A stretch of 7,145 bases of DNA, taken from Actinomycetota bacterium. GTDB taxonomy: Bacteria; Actinomycetota; Acidimicrobiia; Acidimicrobiales; Microtrichaceae. Numbering within the stretch: the stretch's first letter is position 1; every line of letters begins with the position of its first letter. A program made the translations under genes and the position numbers. A model generated the notes under the pieces. The model was not told the DNA's origin. It ran no database searches and was given only the letters and a program-made list of their open reading frames with translations. The stretch spans positions 1 to 7,145 of the forward strand of contig WLLG01000106.1 in assembly GCA_009700815.1 (NCBI GenBank), in the 5' to 3' direction. Shown in pieces: positions 1-6,331 of the stretch.

Positions 1-533
1 GTAGCCCGTGCTGTCCCATCCTCTACCACTCGGGCGACCCATCCCATCTCATAGAGACGCTTCGCTGGGAGACGTGCATCCCCAAGCATTGCTAGCTCGA
101 GGGCATGAGCGGGAAGCAACTGACGACCTAACGCACCAAGCCACTGTGCAGGCAGATTCCATCGCGACTCGGGCAAGCCAAACACGGCAGACTCACCTGC
201 CACACGAAGGTCGCATCCGCAGGCGAGCATCATTCCTCCGCCTAAACAGAAGCCCTCGATAGCGGCAAGAACCGGCTTCACCGACACATTCTCTGCGAGT
301 TCTGGATAGGGCGGATCACTGAACCCACCGGCAGCAATAGACTGAAGGTTCGCCCCAGCACAAAACGATCGCGTCCCTGAAGCTGTCAGAACGGCAACGC
401 GCAGTTCTGCAGTGCGATCAAGTTCTTTCCATGCATCACCGAGTGCTTTCAGGGTTGCTCCGTCATAGGTATTCAGAGCGTCAGGGTCGTCCAAGGTAAC
501 GACCAAAACAGTCTGGATTTGTTCGAGGAGCAC
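1..533 (-). CDS. Crotonase-fold protein (enoyl-CoA hydratase/isomerase superfamily), C-terminus cut by the window edge
   Basis: The minus-strand frame is open from 533 to the left edge and gives about 177 residues. Family members are usually about 250-270 residues, so roughly the last third is missing. Visible motifs are the N-terminal 'VLVVTLDDPDALNTY' (residues 9-23), the oxyanion-hole segment 'SFCAGANL' (56-63), the second oxyanion segment 'IEGFCLGGGMMLACGCDLR' (92-110) and 'FGLPESRWNL' (118-127). In rat enoyl-CoA hydratase the two catalytic glutamates lie in 'GGGCEL' and 'QPE'. Here the first is replaced (GGGMML) and the second is kept (LPE, E122). It may therefore be an isomerase, hydrolase or other crotonase reaction rather than a classical hydratase. 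The start is uncertain: GTG at 533 fits the family alignment, an in-frame TTG at 545 is the alternative, and neither has a strong ribosome binding site. It lies 17 bases after the amidohydrolase stop on the same strand, so it is probably cotranscribed. Family is sure; substrate and reaction are unknown. Confidence 0.9.
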   Translation of the reverse strand, partial: MLLEQIQTVLVVTLDDPDALNTYDGATLKALGDAWKELDRTAELRVAVLTASGTRSFCAGANLQSIAAGGFSDPPYPELAENVSVKPVLAAIEGFCLGGGMMLACGCDLRVAGESAVFGLPESRWNLPAQWLGALGRQLLPAHALELAMLGDARLPAKRLYEMGWVARVVEDGTARA

Positions 534-550
534 CGCTGCGGCCAAGAGAC

Positions 551-1774
551 TTACACCCTGTCGAGAGACAACATCTTGATGGCGTTACCGCGAAGCACCT
601 TGTAAATAACCTCGTCGGACAACCCCACGACCATCTTCTCGACATACTCCTTTGTAAATGGCCAAGAAGTGTCTGTATGTGGGTAGTCAGTCTCGAAACA
701 TATGTTGTTCTCGCCCACTGAACTGAGGTTGACAAGGCCGTGATGATCTGCAGTGAAACAACCGAAAATACGGTCCCAGTAATAGGTCGATGGGGGCTCC
801 GGAATGCGTTCCTTTGTATGCATCCACGCATCGTGATGCTCCCAGACCATGTCAGCACGCTCGAGGACATAGGGAATCCATCCGATCTGGCCTTCTGAAT
901 AGGCCAGGCGGAGTTCGGGGAACTCAATGAGTTTGCCCGAGAACAACCAGTCCACCATCGAGGTGAACGCGTTGTTGAATGCCAGCGTTCCACCTACAGC
1001 AGGAGGAGAGTCAGGGGATGCTGCTGGGTTTGTCGAGGAGGAACCGATGTGCATGCAGATGGTGACGGCATGATCGTTGCAAGCCGCAAAGAACGGATCC
1101 CAGTAACCAGTGTGAATGCTCGGAAGCTTGAGCTTGGTGGGGATCTCTGAGAAGCAGACAGCATGCACCCCCCGCTTGGCGTTACGAATCACTTCCTGAG
1201 CAGCTAGTTGCGGGTCCCACATCGGGATGATGCAGAGTGGAATGTTGACCCCATTCGATGGCTCGCACCATTCCTCAACCATCCAGTCGTTGTAGGCACG
1301 CACGCAGGCCAGAGCCAGATCTTTGTCTTGGCCTTCCATAAATGTCTGCCCGCAAAAACGTGGAAACGTTGGGAACGGCAGCGACCCATCAACCCAGTTG
1401 ACCTCGAACTCTTTCACTCGCGCATCCCGGTCGTAGCAGCCCGGTCGCATCTCGTCATAGGTAAGAGGCACCATCTGCATAACAGTTCGATCGAACTTGC
1501 TCAGATCGCCGTCTGGAGTTGCAGAAAGCGGGATGGCAACAAAGCTCTTATGCACATAAATAACGCGATCCTCGTACACCCAGTAGTCCCCTGGTTGCCC
1601 GTCTGGATCCATCGTGTTGTCGTAGCGAGCTCCCGCTTTATGAACGAATGGCCCCCAGTTGGCGCGCTCCACGCGGGGACCTTTCTCACGATGCTTTTCG
1701 GGCAGCCAGGTCTGCCAGACATGCGGCGGCTCCACCACATGGTCGTCCACACTGATGATCTTTGGTAGCTCCAT
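551..1774 (-). CDS. Amidohydrolase-family metal-dependent hydrolase (amidohydrolase 2 type TIM barrel)
   Basis: The protein has 407 residues, a normal length for the long bacterial branch of this family. Members are cytoplasmic TIM-barrel enzymes that hydrolyse or decarboxylate using a bound metal ion. The strand-1 metal motif is 'SVDDHVVEP' (8-16), where the first His of the usual HxH is Asp (D-D-H). A later barrel strand carries 'ICMHIGSSS' (239-247, H242), followed by 'AYSEGQIGW' (291-299) and the C-terminal 'FETDYPHTDTSWP' (360-372), whose Asp is the expected strand-8 catalytic or metal residue. No signal peptide is visible. The ATG at 1774 is preferred because GGAG lies 9 bases upstream; the frame also has a GTG at 1789, five codons earlier and without a good ribosome binding site. 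The gene is divergent from hyuB, shares the operator-like palindrome with it, and is followed closely by the crotonase gene. A role in opening or decarboxylating a pathway intermediate is plausible but inferred; the substrate is not predictable. Confidence 0.93.
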   Translation of the reverse strand: MELPKIISVDDHVVEPPHVWQTWLPEKHREKGPRVERANWGPFVHKAGARYDNTMDPDGQPGDYWVYEDRVIYVHKSFVAIPLSATPDGDLSKFDRTVMQMVPLTYDEMRPGCYDRDARVKEFEVNWVDGSLPFPTFPRFCGQTFMEGQDKDLALACVRAYNDWMVEEWCEPSNGVNIPLCIIPMWDPQLAAQEVIRNAKRGVHAVCFSEIPTKLKLPSIHTGYWDPFFAACNDHAVTICMHIGSSSTNPAASPDSPPAVGGTLAFNNAFTSMVDWLFSGKLIEFPELRLAYSEGQIGWIPYVLERADMVWEHHDAWMHTKERIPEPPSTYYWDRIFGCFTADHHGLVNLSSVGENNICFETDYPHTDTSWPFTKEYVEKMVVGLSDEVIYKVLRGNAIKMLSLDRV

Positions 1775-1783
1775 TGCAAGCGA

Positions 1784-1787
1784 CTCC
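1784..1787 (-). promoter_or_regulatory. Ribosome binding site of the amidohydrolase gene
   Basis: GGAG on the minus strand, 9 bases before the ATG at 1774. It supports this start over the in-frame GTG at 1789, which would overlap the GGAG itself. Confidence 0.6.
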
Positions 1788-1824
1788 ACTCAGTAGCGAT
1801 TCTTTACCCGTCCCAACAGGGTAG

Positions 1825-1856
1825 CCTTCTAACTGACGTCCATGTCAGTTAGAAGG
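1825..1856. promoter_or_regulatory. Perfect 13-bp inverted repeat, probable operator between divergent genes
   Basis: The left arm CCTTCTAACTGAC (1825-1837) and right arm GTCAGTTAGAAGG (1844-1856) are exact reverse complements around the 6-bp spacer GTCCAT. This is the only sizeable intergenic stretch in the window and it separates two divergent transcription units, the classic place for the operator of a dimeric repressor such as a TetR-family protein. The regulator gene is not in the window. The right arm ends inside the hyuB ribosome binding site (AGGGGAG, 1854-1860). If the element is transcribed, its RNA could form a 13-bp stem with a 6-base loop that hides part of that site. No convincing -35/-10 pair was found on either strand; a loose AAGAAT (-10-like, minus strand, 1799-1804) is too weak to call. 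The repeat is certain, the operator role is an inference. Confidence 0.75.
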
Positions 1857-1860
1857 GGAG
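1854..1860 (+). promoter_or_regulatory. Ribosome binding site that sets the hyuB start
   Basis: AGGGGAG, 5 bases before the ATG at 1866. It argues for 1866 and against the in-frame ATG at 1842, which sits in the spacer of the palindrome and has no ribosome binding site. Its first bases belong to the right arm of that palindrome. Confidence 0.8.
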
Positions 1861-1865
1861 CAACT

Positions 1866-3746
1866 ATGCACATTGATCCAAGAACGCTCGCCGCACCACG
1901 CGAACGCAAGGTTCCTTCTGTGGCAGTTGACCCCGTCACTTCCGAGGTGATTCGTGGCGAAATGGAGACCGTCTGTTTTGAGATGGCCGTGTTCGTCTCG
2001 CGGACTGCAACCACACCGATCCTGAATCAGTCCAACGAGCGAAATGCAACCATCCTGGATGCAAGCGGCAGGCTTGCTGCGCTCTCGGTAGGTATCCCGC
2101 AATTCATGCTGACTTCAACCTTGCCCGTTCGTTTTGCTCTCGACTTCCTAGGGTCTGATGAGTTTCGGCCCGGCGATGTATTCGTTTCCAACGACCCGTA
2201 TCACGGTGGTGGGCACCTGCCTGACTACAACGTGTTCGCACCGATCTTTGCCAAAGAGCGCGATGGCAGTTCACGGATGGTGCTCATCGCAAGCATTCAG
2301 TGCCATCACGGAGATACCGGTGGTGCAGTACCGGGTGGCTACAACGTGACAGCGAACGACGTGTGGGGTGAGGGCTCTCGTTGGCCAGTAGTCAAAGTGG
2401 TGGACCAAGGAGTCGAGCGCCGCGACGTGCTCTACGCCATGGCAGTGAACAACCGCCTCCCCGATCACGCCGGCGACCTGCGTGCGCAGATCGGCGCAGC
2501 GCAGTTAGCAGTTCGACGACTTGAAGACATGATTTTGCGTCACAGCGCCCAGACCGTTGAGGCCTCGGTAGACCACATGATTGACTACGCATCGCGCCGC
2601 TTTCGAGAAGAAGTGGCTGCTTGGCCTGATGGTTCCTACTCGGCCGAGTGCTTTGTTGATCATGATCCCCTCGGAAACCCTGACGTGCGATTGGCCTGCA
2701 CTGTCACAGTGGATGGCGAGAACCTGTGCATCGATTTTACGGGATCAGATACCCGACAAGAGCTTCAGGCTTGGTCAACGTTTGGTAACACCCGTGGCTA
2801 CACCGTCGGACAGATTGCAGCGATGATGGACCCCGACATTCCCAAGAACGAAGGCTTCTTTGAGTCAATCGAACTCATCATCCCCGAAGGGTGCGTTCTG
2901 AATCCAGTCGCTAATCGCCCAGTGTCGGCGGGGACTCACCACCCGGGTGCTGAAGTCGGAGAGGTGATTGCGCTTGCGCTTCAGGGAGCGCTCCCCAAGC
3001 GAGCCGTACCTCAGGTGTACAAGACCGGGATTCCGACCGTCATTATGGGAACAGACCCGCACACCGGACTTCAATTCACAGATCATTCAGCCGAGGTGTA
3101 CGCCGGCTGGTGCAACGCTGCGTATGGGATGGACGCCTGGGGTTGCCAAGCTGCAGCCTTTGGCAACCTCTGGAAAGCCACAGCCGAGATCAATGAAAGC
3201 CTGTACCCGCATATTCAATGGGCCCGCGATTACCGAACGGACTCCGGTGGCGCTGGCGAGTGGCGAGGTCTCTGCGGAAGTCATTACGTCAAAGAGGTTC
3301 GAGTTGACGCTCGCGTCTACACCTATGTGGTCGGCATGAAGTACCCCATGCCTGGGATCGCAGGTGGACTGAGCGGAGAGCCCAACAAGTTGGTGCTTCG
3401 AGACGGCGACGCCGATGAGGTCGTGGTCGCGCACACTGCTGACTGGCTTGCGCTGGCTGCCGGACAACGAATTCGTTATGACTACGGCGGGGGTGGCGGA
3501 TGGGGCGATCCGCTCAATCGAGATCCTCAAGCTGTGCTTGATGATGTGCTCGACGAGTACGTCTCGCATGAAGCTGCCGAGCGCGAGTACGGGGTTGTGC
3601 TGACTGGATCACTCGATGATCTGAGTTTGGCGCTCGACTTAGCTCAAACCGCAGCGCTGCGAGCCGAACGCCGCTCCAAGCATGCAGACAGTGCTCAGAC
3701 AGACAGTGCTCATACAGACAGTGCTCAGACAAGCAGTGCGCAGTGA
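1866..3746 (+). CDS. hyuB: Hydantoinase B/oxoprolinase family protein (HyuB-like; acetone carboxylase alpha-type)
   Basis: The protein has 626 residues, slightly longer than the usual 520-600. The N-terminus has the family pattern 'VTSEVIRGEMETVCFEMAVF' (24-43) and 'LDASGRLAAL' (64-73). The signature 'SNDPYHGGGHLPD' spans 108-120, and 'HHGDTGGAVPGGY' 147-159. H117 and D120 (HxxD) plus H147 or H148 are candidate metal ligands, matching the two-His, one-Asp site known from acetone carboxylase. The C-terminal half carries 'GGAGEWRG' (461-468) and the glycine-rich 'YGGGGGWGDPL' (540-550). With HyuA, proteins of this family perform ATP-dependent reactions in the cytoplasm: N-methylhydantoin or 5-oxoproline hydrolysis, caprolactam opening, or carboxylation of acetone or acetophenone. 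Which applies here cannot be decided. The C-terminus (608-626) is a low-complexity DSAQT repeat unlike the family. The stop overlaps the hyuA start by 4 bases. The start at 1866 is set by the ribosome binding site. Confidence 0.95.
   Translation: MHIDPRTLAAPRERKVPSVAVDPVTSEVIRGEMETVCFEMAVFVSRTATTPILNQSNERNATILDASGRLAALSVGIPQFMLTSTLPVRFALDFLGSDEFRPGDVFVSNDPYHGGGHLPDYNVFAPIFAKERDGSSRMVLIASIQCHHGDTGGAVPGGYNVTANDVWGEGSRWPVVKVVDQGVERRDVLYAMAVNNRLPDHAGDLRAQIGAAQLAVRRLEDMILRHSAQTVEASVDHMIDYASRRFREEVAAWPDGSYSAECFVDHDPLGNPDVRLACTVTVDGENLCIDFTGSDTRQELQAWSTFGNTRGYTVGQIAAMMDPDIPKNEGFFESIELIIPEGCVLNPVANRPVSAGTHHPGAEVGEVIALALQGALPKRAVPQVYKTGIPTVIMGTDPHTGLQFTDHSAEVYAGWCNAAYGMDAWGCQAAAFGNLWKATAEINESLYPHIQWARDYRTDSGGAGEWRGLCGSHYVKEVRVDARVYTYVVGMKYPMPGIAGGLSGEPNKLVLRDGDADEVVVAHTADWLALAAGQRIRYDYGGGGGWGDPLNRDPQAVLDDVLDEYVSHEAAEREYGVVLTGSLDDLSLALDLAQTAALRAERRSKHADSAQTDSAHTDSAQTSSAQ
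3687..3743 (+). repeat. 15-bp tandem repeat coding the HyuB C-terminal tail
   Basis: Three units of 15 bp are followed by a diverged 12-bp partial unit: GACAGTGCTCAGACA (3687-3701), the same with CATACA (3702-3716), an exact copy of the first (3717-3731), then AGCAGTGCGCAG (3732-3743). They encode DSAQT, DSAHT, DSAQT, SSAQ, the last 19 residues of HyuB. The unit is a multiple of three, so copy-number change would keep frame. The near identity of the units at DNA level suggests recent duplication by slippage. The array ends at the overlapping hyuB stop and hyuA start. Confidence 0.93.
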
Positions 3747-5806
3747 GCGGCTACCGAGTCGGGATCGACGTAGGTGGCACGTTTACTGACCTCATCTGCG
3801 TCACTCCGCAGGGAGCGGTGCTGCTTGACAAAACAGCTACCACCCCAGAGGACCAATCCGTAGGAGTGATGAACGGGCTCGCACTTCTTGCGCAACGCGA
3901 AGGTCGAGAGGCCGACGAGTTTTGCTCAATGATCGAAGTGCTTGTCCACGGGACCACCACTGCCGATAACACAATGATAGAGATGGATGGAGCCGTCACA
4001 GGCATGCTTGTGACCGAAGGCCACCGTGATGAAATCGAAATGAGGCGAGTCCACAAGGAACAAATCTGGGACCCCGCCTATCCCGCACCAGTCCCAATCG
4101 CTCGGCGAAGGGCCCGAATTCCGATTCCGCAACGCATGGACTACCTAGGGGAGGAACTCCTCGCTCTGGACGAGGCCGCCGTGCGCGCTGGTGTTCAGAG
4201 ACTCCGACAGCTTGGAGTCGAGTCGATAGCGGTGGTCTTTTTGTTCTCGTTCGTTGACCCATCCCACGAGCTTCGGGCCAGAGAAATCATTCTGGAGGAG
4301 TACCCCGAGGTTGGTCATATTTCACTGTCTCATGAGGTCATGGCTCGCGGGCCCGAGTTTGAGCGCAGCTCGACCACCTTGGTCAATGCCTATACCGCTC
4401 CAAGAATCACCTCATATGTGGCACAGCTCGAACAAAAACTCCACAGCGCAGGCTGCACAGCCCCACTGCTATTAATGCAAGCAACCGGCGGCGTCATGCC
4501 TCCTTCGTATGTTTCGCATCGAGCCGTGACGCTGCTTGGATCTGGTCCAACAGGTGGTGTGATCGGAGCTGCTCGAGCTGCTGCCGAGGCAGGGGTCACT
4601 GAGTTTGTAGCAATCGATATGGGCGGAACAAGCTTTGACATTTGCCTAGTCCGAGATGGCTTACCCGAGGTAAAGGCCGATTGGAACTGGCGTTACCGCT
4701 ACTACATCGGCCTACCTATGGTCGATATTCAGTGCATCGGGGCTGGTGGCGGATCAATCGCCCGAGTTCGGCAAGGAAGCCTTCTGGTCGGGCCCGAATC
4801 TGCCGGGGCGCAACCTGGACCTGTTTGTTTCGCTCGGGGCGGAACGCTCCCAACAGTGACCGACGCCGATGCAGTGCTGGGCTACTTACGACCCACCGGT
4901 TTTGCCGATGGTCGCATGGACCTCGACCTCGAGGCTGCGCGAAAAGCCATTCGCAGCGAGGTCGCCGAGCCGCTTGACATTGATCTGATCGCTGCCGCTT
5001 GGGGGATCGAAAGAATCGTCAATGCGAATATGGCCACTGCAACGCGAAAGGTTCTCGCTGGCTACGGTGCGGACGCCCGAGAGTTGTCGCTGATTGCTTA
5101 CGGTGGAAACGGTGCCGTGCATGCCTGGGCGATAGCCGAAGAACTCGGAGTCACTCGAATCTTGGTTCCGCGTGCTGCTCCCGTGTTCTCGGCACTTGGA
5201 CTACTCATTGCTGACTACCGAGTCGACCTGCAACTTGCGCAGGTCTCGCCCATGGGCCTGGTTGACCCAGAACAACTTCGCCGAATGCTTGTGGACCTCT
5301 CTTCAGAAGCCGTTGCCGAACTTGATCCCGCTCAACTCGATCCGCAACAGATCGATGTGCAGCGCTTCGTGCAAATGGCGTACCCAGGACAAAATTTCGA
5401 CCTGAGCATTGCCGCCCCACCCGCCGGCGAGTCCTCGGATTTCCTCGCAGAACTCATCGAGAGGTTCCACGACCAGCATCTTGCAGAGCGTGGGTTTGCC
5501 TTCCGAGACAACAGCCCCGTGCTGCGCGGGGTTCGCGCACTCGTTACCGGCCATACTCCTCACCCACCAACCCTTGCCGAGTCCGCAGGAGCGAAAGATC
5601 TAGAAGGTGCTCGGACCGGTTCTCGGCCTGTGTACTTTGGTTCTGGATTTGTAGAGGCGCCCACTTTCGACGGGGGACTCCTTGGGGTTGGAGTCAGAGT
5701 CAGCGGACCAGCCTTGATTGAGGAACGGTTCACCGTGATTGTGATTCCTCCCGGGTGGACCGCCGAGCTGCTCGAGAGTTCCTCCTTCGAGCTGACCAAG
5801 GACTGA
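3743..5806 (+). CDS. hyuA: Hydantoinase A/oxoprolinase family ATP-binding subunit (HyuA-like)
   Basis: The 687 residues are a full-length member (typically 670-720). The N-terminal actin-like ATPase fold starts at once with the phosphate loop 'VGIDVGGTFTD' (6-16). It is followed by 'HGTTTADNTMIE' (69-80), 'FERSSTTLVNAY' (206-217), 'GSGPTGGVIGAARAA' (266-280), the second phosphate-binding motif 'IDMGGTSFD' (291-299), 'GAGGGS' (333-338), 'AGAQPGP' (354-360), 'TDADAVLGYL' (373-382) and 'YGGNGAVHAWA' (453-463). It should use ATP to activate the substrate or bicarbonate by phosphorylation for the HyuB subunit, as in acetone carboxylase, 5-oxoprolinase and hydantoinase. The start is GTG within GTGA, overlapping the hyuB stop by 4 bases. 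No clear ribosome binding site precedes it, so translation is probably coupled to hyuB. A later start is excluded because the phosphate loop begins at residue 6. Family assignment is sure; the substrate is open. Confidence 0.95.
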   Translation: MSGYRVGIDVGGTFTDLICVTPQGAVLLDKTATTPEDQSVGVMNGLALLAQREGREADEFCSMIEVLVHGTTTADNTMIEMDGAVTGMLVTEGHRDEIEMRRVHKEQIWDPAYPAPVPIARRRARIPIPQRMDYLGEELLALDEAAVRAGVQRLRQLGVESIAVVFLFSFVDPSHELRAREIILEEYPEVGHISLSHEVMARGPEFERSSTTLVNAYTAPRITSYVAQLEQKLHSAGCTAPLLLMQATGGVMPPSYVSHRAVTLLGSGPTGGVIGAARAAAEAGVTEFVAIDMGGTSFDICLVRDGLPEVKADWNWRYRYYIGLPMVDIQCIGAGGGSIARVRQGSLLVGPESAGAQPGPVCFARGGTLPTVTDADAVLGYLRPTGFADGRMDLDLEAARKAIRSEVAEPLDIDLIAAAWGIERIVNANMATATRKVLAGYGADARELSLIAYGGNGAVHAWAIAEELGVTRILVPRAAPVFSALGLLIADYRVDLQLAQVSPMGLVDPEQLRRMLVDLSSEAVAELDPAQLDPQQIDVQRFVQMAYPGQNFDLSIAAPPAGESSDFLAELIERFHDQHLAERGFAFRDNSPVLRGVRALVTGHTPHPPTLAESAGAKDLEGARTGSRPVYFGSGFVEAPTFDGGLLGVGVRVSGPALIEERFTVIVIPPGWTAELLESSSFELTKD
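5798..5802 (+). promoter_or_regulatory. Ribosome binding site of the small-subunit gene
   Basis: AAGGA inside the end of hyuA, 7 bases before the ATG at 5810. Confidence 0.65.
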
Positions 5807-5809
5807 CTC

Positions 5810-6331
5810 ATGTCTACTGGCCTCACCCCATTACAGGCTCGAAATTTGATTGCGCTGATGAACCAGCTCGTTCCCGGAGATGAGCTCTCGCCGGCCGCAG
5901 GAGATTCGGGCGGGGCCGACTATGTGAACGGGTTGCTCACAGCGTTTGACTTTGACCCTCCCCATATCTGGGCTGGGGGGCCCTTCTCTGGCCGGCACGG
6001 GGGCGCAGCGAGTTTCGAGAACTGGATCGCACTCTCACCTTGGGAGCTAGTCGCTTGGAGGTCTCGCATTGAAGACCTCAACGCGCAGTATCGCACGGGC
6101 TTGGACTCGTTGGGTCCCGAGTTTGCAGAGATGCCTGCCGACGCTCAGACCGAAGCGGTCGCAGCAGCCTCTGATGAGTTCCGCGAACTGGTCTTCACCC
6201 ATGCCTGCGAGGCCCTGTACGGGGACCCGGTCTATGGCGGTAATCGCGAGATGAGCGGATGGCTCGCAATCGACTACCGCGGAGACTCTCAGCCACGTGG
6301 GTACTCCGACCAAGAGGTGAGTGCCCCATGA
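5810..6331 (+). CDS. Gluconate 2-dehydrogenase subunit 3 family protein (small subunit of the GMC oxidoreductase)
   Basis: The protein has 173 residues. The N-terminal 'LTPLQARNLIALMNQLVPGD' (5-24), with 'ELSPAAGDSGGADYVNGLL' (25-43) after it, and the C-terminal 'YGDPVYGGNREMSGW' (137-151) followed by 'GDSQPRGYSDQEV' (158-170) are the hallmarks of this family. Characterised relatives are the small subunit of membrane gluconate dehydrogenase and the gamma subunit of FAD glucose dehydrogenase. They partner a GMC flavoprotein and typically carry a twin-arginine signal that exports both. Here there is no arginine pair and no hydrophobic segment. No longer start is possible, since the hyuA stop is in the same frame just 3 bases upstream. 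The complex should thus be cytoplasmic. The gene is followed with a 4-base overlap by the GMC gene, confirming the pair. It likely stabilises or chaperones the flavoprotein; this role is inferred from relatives. Confidence 0.9.
   Translation: MSTGLTPLQARNLIALMNQLVPGDELSPAAGDSGGADYVNGLLTAFDFDPPHIWAGGPFSGRHGGAASFENWIALSPWELVAWRSRIEDLNAQYRTGLDSLGPEFAEMPADAQTEAVAAASDEFRELVFTHACEALYGDPVYGGNREMSGWLAIDYRGDSQPRGYSDQEVSAP
6314..6320 (+). promoter_or_regulatory. Ribosome binding site of the GMC oxidoreductase gene
   Basis: GAGGTGA within the end of the small-subunit gene, 7 bases before the ATG at 6328 (10 before the second ATG at 6331). It supports the start in the ATGA overlap. Confidence 0.65.

Noticed and set aside
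8..262. 84-codon plus-strand open frame at the left edge
   Set aside because: Antisense to the crotonase, whose motifs are unambiguous.
481..993. 170-codon open frame on the minus strand bridging the amidohydrolase and crotonase
   Set aside because: Reads out of frame through both real genes and has no domain-like pattern.
1208..1768. 186-codon open frame on the plus strand inside the amidohydrolase
   Set aside because: Antisense to a gene with clear family motifs; the translation shows no recognisable domain.
1775..1789. GTG at 1789 as start of the amidohydrolase
   Set aside because: No good ribosome binding site upstream, and it overlaps the GGAG that serves the ATG at 1774.
1799..1832. 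Sigma-70-type promoter between the divergent genes
   Set aside because: Only poor matches (for example AAGAAT on the minus strand, TTTACC on the plus strand) without a well-spaced partner; not enough to annotate.
1842..1865. Upstream ATG at 1842 as hyuB start, adding eight residues
   Set aside because: It lies in the spacer of the palindrome with no ribosome binding site, whereas ATG 1866 has AGGGGAG at 5 bases.
3087..3569. 160-codon open frame antisense to hyuB
   Set aside because: Shadow of the strongly conserved hyuB coding sequence with no own ribosome binding site or motif.
3687..3743. Tandem repeat as CRISPR array or mobile-element end
   Set aside because: Units abut with no spacers, lie in frame within a gene and show no flanking inverted repeats.
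5804..5812. Read-through or selenocysteine at the hyuA TGA, giving a HyuA-subunit 3 fusion in the same frame
   Set aside because: The next gene has its own ATG and an AAGGA ribosome binding site, HyuA is full length at this stop, and no stop-recoding hairpin is evident.
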